From: an uncultured Erysipelotrichaceae bacterium
GTDB taxonomy: Bacteria; Bacillota_I; Bacilli_A; Acholeplasmatales; Anaeroplasmataceae
Length of the DNA stretch: 11,684 nucleotides
Assembly (NCBI GenBank): GCA_902796895.1
Contig: CADBQV010000111.1
Span: 1 to 11,684, forward strand
Reading direction: 5' to 3'
Part shown: piece by piece, positions 5,723 to 11,684 of the stretch
How the letters are laid out: each line of letters opens with the position of its first letter
How positions within the stretch are numbered: the stretch's first letter is position 1
Notes under the pieces: model-generated
The model's database searches: none
Told to the model about the DNA's origin: nothing
Seen by the model: only the letters and a program-made list of their open reading frames with translations
Made by a program: the position numbers and the translations under genes

Positions 5723-7933
5723 ATGAAAATAAAAAAAGTAATACTTGCAAGTGCTTTAATATTATCTGGCTTATTATTATCTAATGTTACTACTATAAAT
5801 GCTATCGAAGAATTAGAGTTACCATCAATAATGAGGAAGTTTGAAGCAATACATGCTGAATTTAATAAAGTTTCAAACGCAACGTCTTATACTGCAAAAT
5901 ATAAAGCAGATAATGATTCAACTTATAAGGATTTAGATAACGAATTAGTAAGAATAAAAGATGACAAGGTTATAGTAGATGTTGTAGGATTAAAAGAAGG
6001 ATATTATAATGTAAAATTAATCCCTAATGTTGGCGATGAAATAGAATTAAGAGATATTGAAGTTTTTTCTGATGATAGATCAGGATATGCACATTTTGGT
6101 TATAACGATGGTATTGGTGCATATAAAGATGATGGAACACTTAAGGATAACGCAACTGTATTATATGTAACAGAAGATACAAAAAATAACCCAATAACTT
6201 ATAAAAATAAAACATATAATAATTTTGTTGATCTATTAACAAAATCAGAATCTAAAGATCCACTTGTTATAAGATTTGTAGGAAAAATAAGTGCCGCAAC
6301 ATGGAAAAAAATTGATTATAAAAATAATATTAATGTTGGTGAATCTACAGTAGAAAAGCTTGCAGAAAATTTTTATGATATAAATATAAAAGATTCTACA
6401 GGAAAAAATTCATTTTCATACACAGGAAGTAGCTATTCTTTAGATGAAGATCAATTAATAGATGGTAACTATAATGAATTAGATACAACTCAATATTCAA
6501 AATTAAATAATTTAAATTCTAAATTGTCTATATCTAAAGAAAAGAAAACTAAAAGTGGTATTTCAACTTCAGTTAATAACTATGATTCTTGTTGGAATGA
6601 TTGCCAAATAAAAAGTATGGATTATGTTACACTTGAAGGAATTGGACTTGATGCTGAAATATTCCAATGGGGATTTACTGTTAGTAATTGTAATTCAATT
6701 GAAGTTAAAAATTTAACATTTACTGATTACCCAGAAGATGCTATAGGTATTCAAGGAAACAATAGTGATGCATCAGTATATGGAAATTATTGGATTCATA
6801 ACTGTACATTTAATCAAGGTAAAAATTATTGGGATCCTACATATGAACAAGATAAGCATGAAGGTGATGGCGCTACTGATTTTAAAGGTGGTCATGGACT
6901 AACAATTTCTTATTGTAAATATAATGATACACATAAAACATGCTTAATTGGCGGAGATGATAAAAATTTACAAAAAGATATAACATTACATCATAATTAT
7001 TATTTAAATGCAACATCAAGAATGCCACTTGTAAGACAAGCTAATATTCATATGTATAATAATTATTATAAAGGTATTGAATCAGCTGGATTAAGCTCAA
7101 GAGCAAAATGTAATGCCTTTGTAGAAAATTGTTATTTTGAAAATGGCAAAAATCCATTAGTCATTGTTCCAAAATCAGATAAATTAAATGAAGGAACTAT
7201 TGGCACATCAATAAAGGCAGTGGGAAATATTTTTGCTGGTGATTATACACTATCTACTAATAAGAGTGATGGATATAATTATGATCACGATGGAATTTAT
7301 TATGTCTCATCTACAACTGAAGCAACATCACAAAATGTCACATCACAAACATTAACAAGAGATACACAAGTTGAAAAAAGTCGTATGGTTGGTTATATAG
7401 ATTATGCTAATTTTGATACAAATTCAAGTATATTTTATTATGATGATGTTAAGCATGAATCAAATGTAAAATTAATGCATAATGCAACAGAAGTACCTGA
7501 ATTTTGCAAAAGATATTCAGGTGTAAAGTTTGAAGAAACAGAAGAAACAATACTTAGATTAGGATATCAAATAGGTACATATACTAAAGATAATAGTCAA
7601 TATTATGCAGTAAGATTTATTGGTAAAATTAATTTTAGTGACGAATTTGAATTATCAGATGTTGATAAAATAGTATTTAATTTCAAAATATATGATAATG
7701 ATGATAATTTGGTTAAAGAAGTATCAAATGTAAGAATAGAGAGTATGTATAATGTTTTATATTCGTCAGATAATAATGTTGTTGCACCTAGAATAAATAA
7801 TACAAAATATTTCTATCAAATAATTAATAATATAACACCATCTCAAAATGGTTATAAAATTAAAGCATTTGTTCGTATTACAGAAGAATATGATATAAGT
7901 GATGAAATAGAATACGTGGTAGATGTATTATGA
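5723..7933 (+). CDS. Secreted pectate lyase, polysaccharide lyase family 1
   Basis: A 736-residue extracellular enzyme expected to cleave de-esterified polygalacturonate by Ca2+-dependent beta-elimination. Residues 1-27 form a Sec signal peptide (KIKK, a hydrophobic core, cleavage probably after INA). About 30-110 look like a fibronectin-III-like beta domain. The PL1 right-handed beta-helix covers roughly 120-560, with WIHNCTF, DGATDFKGG (Asp382 and Asp386, probable Ca2+ ligands), GLTISYCKYNDTHKTCLIG, LHHNYY at 422-427, RMPLVR at 433-438 with the candidate catalytic Arg438, and HMYNNYY. The C-terminal 130 residues form another beta-rich domain of unknown family. There is no LPXTG or other anchor, so the enzyme should be free or non-covalently bound. 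GGGGG (5711-5715) precedes the start by 7 nt. The stop overlaps the lipoprotein start. Pectin lyase is less likely given the Asp ligands. Confidence 0.9.
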   Translation: MKIKKVILASALILSGLLLSNVTTINAIEELELPSIMRKFEAIHAEFNKVSNATSYTAKYKADNDSTYKDLDNELVRIKDDKVIVDVVGLKEGYYNVKLIPNVGDEIELRDIEVFSDDRSGYAHFGYNDGIGAYKDDGTLKDNATVLYVTEDTKNNPITYKNKTYNNFVDLLTKSESKDPLVIRFVGKISAATWKKIDYKNNINVGESTVEKLAENFYDINIKDSTGKNSFSYTGSSYSLDEDQLIDGNYNELDTTQYSKLNNLNSKLSISKEKKTKSGISTSVNNYDSCWNDCQIKSMDYVTLEGIGLDAEIFQWGFTVSNCNSIEVKNLTFTDYPEDAIGIQGNNSDASVYGNYWIHNCTFNQGKNYWDPTYEQDKHEGDGATDFKGGHGLTISYCKYNDTHKTCLIGGDDKNLQKDITLHHNYYLNATSRMPLVRQANIHMYNNYYKGIESAGLSSRAKCNAFVENCYFENGKNPLVIVPKSDKLNEGTIGTSIKAVGNIFAGDYTLSTNKSDGYNYDHDGIYYVSSTTEATSQNVTSQTLTRDTQVEKSRMVGYIDYANFDTNSSIFYYDDVKHESNVKLMHNATEVPEFCKRYSGVKFEETEETILRLGYQIGTYTKDNSQYYAVRFIGKINFSDEFELSDVDKIVFNFKIYDNDDNLVKEVSNVRIESMYNVLYSSDNNVVAPRINNTKYFYQIINNITPSQNGYKIKAFVRITEEYDISDEIEYVVDVL

Positions 7934-8154
7934 AAAAATATATTTTAATATTATCTATATTTTCTTTATTATTAGTATCTTGTAATAAAAAGATAGATAA
8001 TGATAATAATGAAACTAAAACAAATGATACAACTACATCACCAAATACAAATAACAGCGATATTATAGATGATACTACAACACCAAAAAGTGATAGTAGT
8101 GAAACTACAGATACAATATCAATATCTTGGGAAGATGAAATACATTGGGGATAG
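7930..8154 (+). CDS. Small Ser/Thr/Asn/Asp-rich lipoprotein
   Basis: A 74-residue lipoprotein precursor. Residues 1-17 are a lipoprotein signal peptide with lipobox LVSC and lipidated Cys18. The mature 57 residues are a low-complexity, acidic Asn/Asp/Thr/Ser stretch such as those that lift surface proteins off the membrane, but no folded domain follows; the protein simply ends ISWEDEIHWG. The start overlaps the pectate lyase stop by 4 nt (ATGA), so it is likely translated together with the lyase. I could not find a frameshifted continuation: the next frame leads into a separate cupin with its own start. It may be a surface peptide of unknown function, or a remnant that lost its domain. No homologue is recognised. 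Confidence 0.75.
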   Translation: MKKYILILSIFSLLLVSCNKKIDNDNNETKTNDTTTSPNTNNSDIIDDTTTPKSDSSETTDTISISWEDEIHWG

Positions 8155-8158
8155 GAAA

Positions 8159-8488
8159 ATGAAAATTAATTTTAATGAATTAGAATTTGAAAAGAAAGAT
8201 AATTTTAATGGTGGTAATTTATATTACCTAGTTAAAACATATAATGATGGCTTAAACAAAATAATGTATGGTAAATTAGTTCCAAATGCTTCAATAGGAA
8301 TTCATACTCATACTGATTCATCAGAAATCATATATGTAATATCAGGAAGTGGTATTAATATATGTAATGGAATTGAAGAAAGATTAAATGCAGGTGATTC
8401 ACATTACTGTAAAAAAGGTGAGACACATACATTTATTAATGATGGAAAAGAAGATTTAATATTTTTCGCAACAGTAGTTAAGCAATAA
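8159..8488 (+). CDS. Single-domain cupin protein
   Basis: A 109-residue one-domain cupin barrel. Motif 1 is GIHTHTDSSE with metal ligands His49, His51 and Glu56; motif 2 is GDSHYCKKGETHTFIN with His90. All four usual ligands are present, so it should bind a divalent metal. I start it at 8159, where GGGGATAGGA (8147-8156) gives a ribosome binding site and the family-like MKINFNEL begins. An in-frame ATG at 8069 would add 30 residues fully inside the lipoprotein gene, unlike a cupin, and is rejected. Small cupins of this size include KdgF, which converts unsaturated uronates released by pectate lyases; the location downstream of such a lyase suggests this, but KdgF usually has Gln where this protein has Glu56, so the role is only inferred. 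It is last in the operon, followed by a strong terminator. Confidence 0.82.
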   Translation: MKINFNELEFEKKDNFNGGNLYYLVKTYNDGLNKIMYGKLVPNASIGIHTHTDSSEIIYVISGSGINICNGIEERLNAGDSHYCKKGETHTFINDGKEDLIFFATVVKQ

Positions 8489-8489
8489 A

Positions 8490-8536
8490 AAATAAGCGAT
8501 AGCTCATGGTTTTGAGCTATCGCTTATTTATTTTAA
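8490..8536. terminator. Bidirectional rho-independent terminator between convergent genes
   Basis: A 17-bp perfect hairpin: 8490-8506 (core AAGCGATAGCTCA) pairs with 8513-8529 around the 6-nt loop TGGTTT. The + strand continues TTTATTTT and the - strand reads TTTTTTATT, so both directions have a U-rich tail. The TAA of the - strand gene (8530-8528) overlaps the end of the stem, and the cupin stop is at 8486-8488. It should end transcription from both sides. Confidence 0.92.
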
Positions 8537-10438
8537 ATTGTTATTTTTAATAAATTTAATAAATTCTTCCTTGCATACTGGTCTAGAATAATAAAAGCCT
8601 TGAATATAATCTATATCCATATCTAGAGCTTTATTAATACTATCTAAATCCTCAATACCTTCTAATACAATTGATAAATTTAAGCTTTTAATCATTTCAA
8701 TTATTTTACTAATAACTAATTTAGCTTTATCATCATTGAAATATGAATTAACAAGTATTCTATCGAATTTAACAATTTCAACTGGCATTTCAATAATATA
8801 ATTTAAATTTGAATTACCAGTACCGAAATCATCAAGTGAGAATTCTACACCATATTCTATTAATTTATTCATATTTTTAAGCATTATTTGCTTTAAATTA
8901 GTAGAAGCAGTTTCAGTGATTTCTAAATTAATATTACTTGGTTCAATATTATATTCTTCCATAATACTAATATATCTATCAGCTAAATTTGGATTACCAC
9001 ATTGAATTACTGATAGGTTTACTTCAATATAATTCATATTAAGTGAATTTAAATTATTTTCTTTAATGAATTTACATACATGGACAAATACCATTTCACC
9101 AAGTGTTGAGATTAAACCATTCTTTTCAGCTATTTCAATAAAAGAAGAAGGATAGATGATATTTCCATCATCATCTTTTATTCTTATTAATGCTTCAGCT
9201 GCAGTAAATCTATTATCCTTTTTAGAAAATATAGGTTGATAATATACTTCAATTAAATCCTTATCAATGGCATTTTGTAATACCTTTGCCATCTTTTTAG
9301 CTTCTTCAATTTTATCAATTGTTGATTTATCAATATAATTGATTTGATTTTTAAGTGAAATAGTCTTTTTATCAATTAATTCAGTCATTATATCGTTAAA
9401 TCCTTCATAATTCTTTAATATTGAAGAATCTTCAAATAATATAACCTTTAAATCAAATACATTTTTATAATCATGCTCGTATTCAGTTTCTTTTATACGT
9501 ATGTCTAATAAATTAAAGAAGTCTTTAGTTGTCGAATTTCTAATTAATATGATAAATCCATATTCATTTTTGAATGTTAAATATGTATTTCTAGATGAAA
9601 ATAGCTTATTATTAGTAAAGCTTGATAATATATTAGATAAAAGTACAGTAGCTTTAGCTCTTTCTTGATCATTTTGTGATTTATTTTCAAGCATTATATA
9701 AACTATCTTAAAATCAATTTTTGATTCATAAAAATCAGTCATACATTCTTCAAGTACTGAGAAATTAAATATTGATGTTTCACTATCAATAGATAAGGCA
9801 GGGTTTTCTAAATTAACATAAATTATTATTAATGCAGCTGCAGATGCAAATCCTACAACTAAAATATATTTGAAGAAGAATTGAACTAATGCAGCTAAAA
9901 TCCAAAATATCATCCATATTAAAAGAGAATCTCTTTTTCCTTTTGATAATACTTTGCTGTTTAATATAACATATATAATTGTTGTTATGATAAATATGCC
10001 AGTTGTGATATAGCATATATATGCAGAAGTACCTTCAGTATATAATTCTTTATCAGTAACTACGAATTTTAAATCATACATGAACATTAATATACCTGAT
10101 GCTATAATCAATAAAATTATTATTGAATATATTACCCATCTAATTTTAAGATTATATTTTAATGCACCATTTACTGCATATATTAAGCCCATCGATGATT
10201 CAATTACTAAAAATACTAAATATAATTTACATAAAAATATTGTTAAATCATACGAGAATAAATCTTGATGCAATATACATTCAATTGAAAATATATCTAA
10301 AAATAATAAAAGGAAGGTTGCAAGGGATACAAGCAAGAATAAAAAACCAGACTTTAATGTTAATCTTTTTTGTGCTAAATAAAATGAAGCAATTATCAAG
10401 ATTATAACCATTCCGGCTGTTTGAAATGCTATAAACAT
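8528..10438 (-). CDS. Membrane EAL-domain c-di-GMP phosphodiesterase with degenerate GGDEF
   Basis: Expected to hydrolyse c-di-GMP to pGpG and so favour motile or low-biofilm states. Read from M at 10438 (636 residues), about 1-220 form some seven hydrophobic helices, resembling a 7TM sensor input domain. About 225-385 is a degenerate GGDEF fold: the signature is replaced by KNEYGF (290-295), so no cyclase activity is expected. The EAL domain spans about 395-636 and appears complete: AEALIR (Glu415), EVNLSVIQ, LEITETA, DDFGTG (536-541), VKFDR, LEGIE (Glu593), QGFYYSRP. I chose this start over the longer one (10465, nine more residues) because GAGGGGAGGG ends 5 nt upstream of it while the longer start has no ribosome binding site. 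The gene is alone on the - strand; the signal sensed and cyclase partner are not in this window. Confidence 0.93.
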   Translation of the reverse strand: MFIAFQTAGMVIILIIASFYLAQKRLTLKSGFLFLLVSLATFLLLFLDIFSIECILHQDLFSYDLTIFLCKLYLVFLVIESSMGLIYAVNGALKYNLKIRWVIYSIIILLIIASGILMFMYDLKFVVTDKELYTEGTSAYICYITTGIFIITTIIYVILNSKVLSKGKRDSLLIWMIFWILAALVQFFFKYILVVGFASAAALIIIYVNLENPALSIDSETSIFNFSVLEECMTDFYESKIDFKIVYIMLENKSQNDQERAKATVLLSNILSSFTNNKLFSSRNTYLTFKNEYGFIILIRNSTTKDFFNLLDIRIKETEYEHDYKNVFDLKVILFEDSSILKNYEGFNDIMTELIDKKTISLKNQINYIDKSTIDKIEEAKKMAKVLQNAIDKDLIEVYYQPIFSKKDNRFTAAEALIRIKDDDGNIIYPSSFIEIAEKNGLISTLGEMVFVHVCKFIKENNLNSLNMNYIEVNLSVIQCGNPNLADRYISIMEEYNIEPSNINLEITETASTNLKQIMLKNMNKLIEYGVEFSLDDFGTGNSNLNYIIEMPVEIVKFDRILVNSYFNDDKAKLVISKIIEMIKSLNLSIVLEGIEDLDSINKALDMDIDYIQGFYYSRPVCKEEFIKFIKNNNLK

Positions 10439-10443
10439 TATAT

Positions 10444-10453
10444 CCCTCCCCTC
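10444..10453 (-). promoter_or_regulatory. Shine-Dalgarno deciding the start of the EAL gene
   Basis: On the - strand GAGGGGAGGG reads 10453 to 10444, five bases before the ATG at 10438. It is G-rich in an otherwise AT-rich region and stands out. It supports initiation at 10438 and not at 10465. Confidence 0.7.
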
Positions 10454-10463
10454 GTTTTTCTTC

Positions 10464-10472
10464 ATTTTATCA
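10464..10472 (-). promoter_or_regulatory. Possible extended -10 promoter of the EAL gene
   Basis: On the - strand TGATAAAAT (10472 to 10464) reads as an extended -10 element (TG, one base, TAAAAT). No good -35 hexamer lies 17 nt upstream. If it is used, transcription would start near 10457, downstream of the alternative ATG at 10465, which agrees with the chosen start. The region is so AT-rich that chance matches are likely. Confidence 0.3.
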
Positions 10473-10516
10473 TTATTTTTTAAAAAAAGATATATAAATA
10501 TATTATTGTCATTTTA

Positions 10517-10530
10517 AGAAAACGTTTATT
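10517..10530. promoter_or_regulatory. Possible cre-like catabolite response element
   Basis: AGAAAACGTTTATT, centred on the perfect palindrome AAACGTTT (10520-10527), matches 11 of 14 positions of the Bacillus-type cre pattern TGWAANCGNTNWCA; the ends differ. It lies between the divergent EAL and phosphofructokinase genes, about 60 nt upstream of the latter's -35. No CcpA gene is in the window, and there is no proof of binding. Confidence 0.3.
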
Positions 10531-10588
10531 AATGATAAAAAAATGAAATTTTAAATATATTAATTAATTAACAAAATATGGCAATATG

Positions 10589-10617
10589 TTGAATATCTAA
10601 TGTAATTTTGTTATAAT
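10589..10617 (+). promoter_or_regulatory. pfp: Strong extended -10 promoter of the phosphofructokinase gene
   Basis: TTGAAT (10589-10594), a 17-nt spacer, and TGTTATAAT (10609-10617) with both a perfect TATAAT and the extended TG. An AT-rich stretch upstream (10530-10588) could act as an UP element. The start of transcription would be near 10624, giving a leader of about 75 nt before the ATG at 10699. Such strength suits a central glycolytic gene. Confidence 0.78.
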
Positions 10618-10625
10618 TTAGTCAA

Positions 10626-10677
10626 GATAACGACAAATAAAATTAATATGTGATAATATTTTATCGTTAAATTTTTT
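10626..10677 (+). promoter_or_regulatory. Possible leader hairpin with U-run before the phosphofructokinase gene
   Basis: In the expected 5' leader, TAACGA (10628-10633) pairs with TCGTTA (10664-10669), and TAAAAT (10638-10643) with ATTTTA (10658-10663) inside it. The sequence AATTTTTTA follows. It resembles a weak terminator ahead of the ribosome binding site AAGGAG (10683-10688), which would fit attenuation, but the stem is AT-rich, has a bulge, and could be chance. It matches no riboswitch I know. Confidence 0.25.
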
Positions 10678-10698
10678 ATAATAAGGAGAAACAAAAAT

Positions 10699-11684
10699 AT
10701 GAAATTATCACCACTTCAAAAGGAAAGATACAATTACAAGCCAAAATTACCTGGCATGTTAAGATCAGGTATCGAAAACATTTGTGTTAAGGAAGGACTA
10801 CCTACAAAATCAGTAGCAGATCAAGAAAAGATTAAAGAATTATTCCCTAATACATATGGAAAGAATGAAATTACATTTGAAAAAGGTAAAAATACAGCAA
10901 AAGCTAAAAAACAAGTAGTAGGTGTTATTTTATCAGGAGGACAAGCTCCTGGTGGACATAATGTTGTTTGTGGATTATATGATGCACTTAAAGCTACAAA
11001 TAAGGATAATGTATTATATGGCTTTAAGGGTGGTCCATCTGGTTTAATTGACGATGATTATGTAATTTTCGATGATGAATTTATTAATAAATATAGAAAC
11101 ACTGGTGGTTTCGATATTATTGGTTCTGGTAGAACTAAGCTTGAAACAAAAGAGCAATTTAAGGTTGCTGAAGAAGTATGTAAGAAGCATGGTATTACTG
11201 CAATTGTTATAATTGGTGGTGATGACTCAAATACAAATGCTGCAGTTTTAGCTGAATATTTTGCAGCTAATAAATCAGGTGTTCAAGTTATTGGTTGTCC
11301 TAAAACAATTGATGGTGACTTAAAGAATGATGATATTGAATGCTCATTTGGTTTTGATACTGCAACAAAAACTTATAGTGAATTAATTGGAAATATCGAA
11401 CGTGACTGTAATTCAGCTAAGAAATATTGGCATTTTATTAAGGTTATGGGACGTAGTGCTTCACATGTAGCATTAGAGTGTGCACTTGAGACTCAACCTA
11501 ATATTTGTTTAATTTCTGAAGAGGTTGCAGCTAAAAAGATGTCTTTATCACAAATCGCAAATTATATTGCTGATTCTGTATGTACAAGAGCTAAATTAGG
11601 AATGAACTTTGGTGTTGCAATTATTCCTGAAGGTGTAGTTGAATTTGTTCCTGAATTCTCTAAATTAATTGCTGAAATTAATGA
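10699..11684 (+). CDS. pfp: Pyrophosphate-dependent 6-phosphofructokinase (5' part)
   Basis: The first 328 codons of a long-type PPi-dependent phosphofructokinase (family members are about 550 residues), cut by the window end. It phosphorylates fructose 6-phosphate to the 1,6-bisphosphate in glycolysis using PPi, in a reversible reaction. Diagnostic motifs: [11 protein letters not shown] (78-88), GGDDSN (173-178) where the second Asp marks PPi over ATP enzymes (GGDGS), PKTIDGDL (201-208) where Lys202 replaces the Gly of ATP forms, and MGRSASH (250-256). The N-terminal extension of about 70 residues before the SGG loop is typical of long forms. The start follows AAGGAG (10683-10688) by 10 nt. 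It has its own strong promoter. Saving ATP by using PPi is common in fermentative anaerobes and acholeplasmas. Activity cannot be judged from the missing C-terminal half. Confidence 0.93.
   Translation, partial: MKLSPLQKERYNYKPKLPGMLRSGIENICVKEGLPTKSVADQEKIKELFPNTYGKNEITFEKGKNTAKAKKQVVGVILSGGQAPGGHNVVCGLYDALKATNKDNVLYGFKGGPSGLIDDDYVIFDDEFINKYRNTGGFDIIGSGRTKLETKEQFKVAEEVCKKHGITAIVIIGGDDSNTNAAVLAEYFAANKSGVQVIGCPKTIDGDLKNDDIECSFGFDTATKTYSELIGNIERDCNSAKKYWHFIKVMGRSASHVALECALETQPNICLISEEVAAKKMSLSQIANYIADSVCTRAKLGMNFGVAIIPEGVVEFVPEFSKLIAEIN

Noticed and set aside
8069..8158. Upstream in-frame start for the cupin (30 more residues)
   Set aside because: The extra stretch lies inside the lipoprotein gene in another frame, does not resemble a cupin, and has no clear ribosome binding site; 8159 does.
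10080..10407. Short + strand frames opposite the membrane domain of the EAL gene
   Set aside because: They are antisense to strongly supported transmembrane coding sequence and lack start signals.
10439..10465. Longer start for the EAL protein at 10465
   Set aside because: No ribosome binding site precedes it, while GAGGGGAGGG sits just before the ATG at 10438; a possible promoter element even overlaps the longer start.
1..11684. UGA read as tryptophan, as in mycoplasmas
   Set aside because: Several genes end naturally at TGA exactly where the next start or terminator lies, and tryptophan is encoded by TGG throughout.
1..11684. CRISPR arrays, tRNA, rRNA, insertion sequences or phage attachment sites
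   Set aside because: I saw no regularly spaced repeats, cloverleaf-like sequences, transposase genes or terminal inverted repeats.

Overview
The window is very AT-rich DNA, packed with genes that mostly touch or overlap. It suggests a low-GC Firmicutes/Mycoplasmatota-like bacterium, probably a gut- or plant-polysaccharide-associated Bacilli lineage. UGA is used as a real stop by three genes (ends at 1981, 3601 and 7933), each just before or overlapping a start codon or a terminator, so the genetic code is the standard bacterial one and not the UGA=Trp code of classical mycoplasmas. A pyrophosphate-type phosphofructokinase, a secreted pectate lyase and an EAL-domain c-di-GMP phosphodiesterase fit a fermentative, carbohydrate-using organism. 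Genus cannot be judged.

Region 1 (1-3640, + strand) is the end of an operon of lipid or acyl chemistry. It holds the tail of an unknown gene, an AMP-forming acyl ligase with its own C-terminal carrier domain, a protein with two PlsC-type acyltransferase domains, and a small LRAT/NlpC-P60-like thiol acyltransferase. The junctions are 10 nt apart, then 4-nt and 14-nt overlaps, and the operon closes with a hairpin terminator. I infer a route that activates a fatty acid, loads it on a tethered carrier and passes it to glycerolipids or another acceptor. Several core motifs are atypical.

Region 2 (3640-8530, + strand) begins with a clear sigma-A-like promoter and runs without gaps through a DUF2130-like coiled-coil protein with a nuclease-like core, a hexapeptide O-acetyltransferase, a 38-residue acidic peptide with the strongest ribosome binding site in the window, a secreted PL1 pectate lyase, a 74-residue lipoprotein and a one-domain cupin. 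It ends at a 17-bp hairpin that also serves the convergent gene. The pectate lyase would cut de-esterified pectin outside the cell. The cupin could, as inference only, be a KdgF-like enzyme for unsaturated uronates. The small peptide is not predictable from homology and is worth attention.

Region 3 (8528-10438, - strand) is a membrane-bound seven-helix sensor with a degenerate GGDEF domain and an intact EAL domain, expected to degrade c-di-GMP.

Region 4 (10439-10698) is a divergent intergenic region with a strong extended -10 promoter for the last gene, a catabolite-element-like palindrome and a possible leader hairpin. The final gene (10699 to the window end) is the first 328 codons of a PPi-dependent 6-phosphofructokinase.
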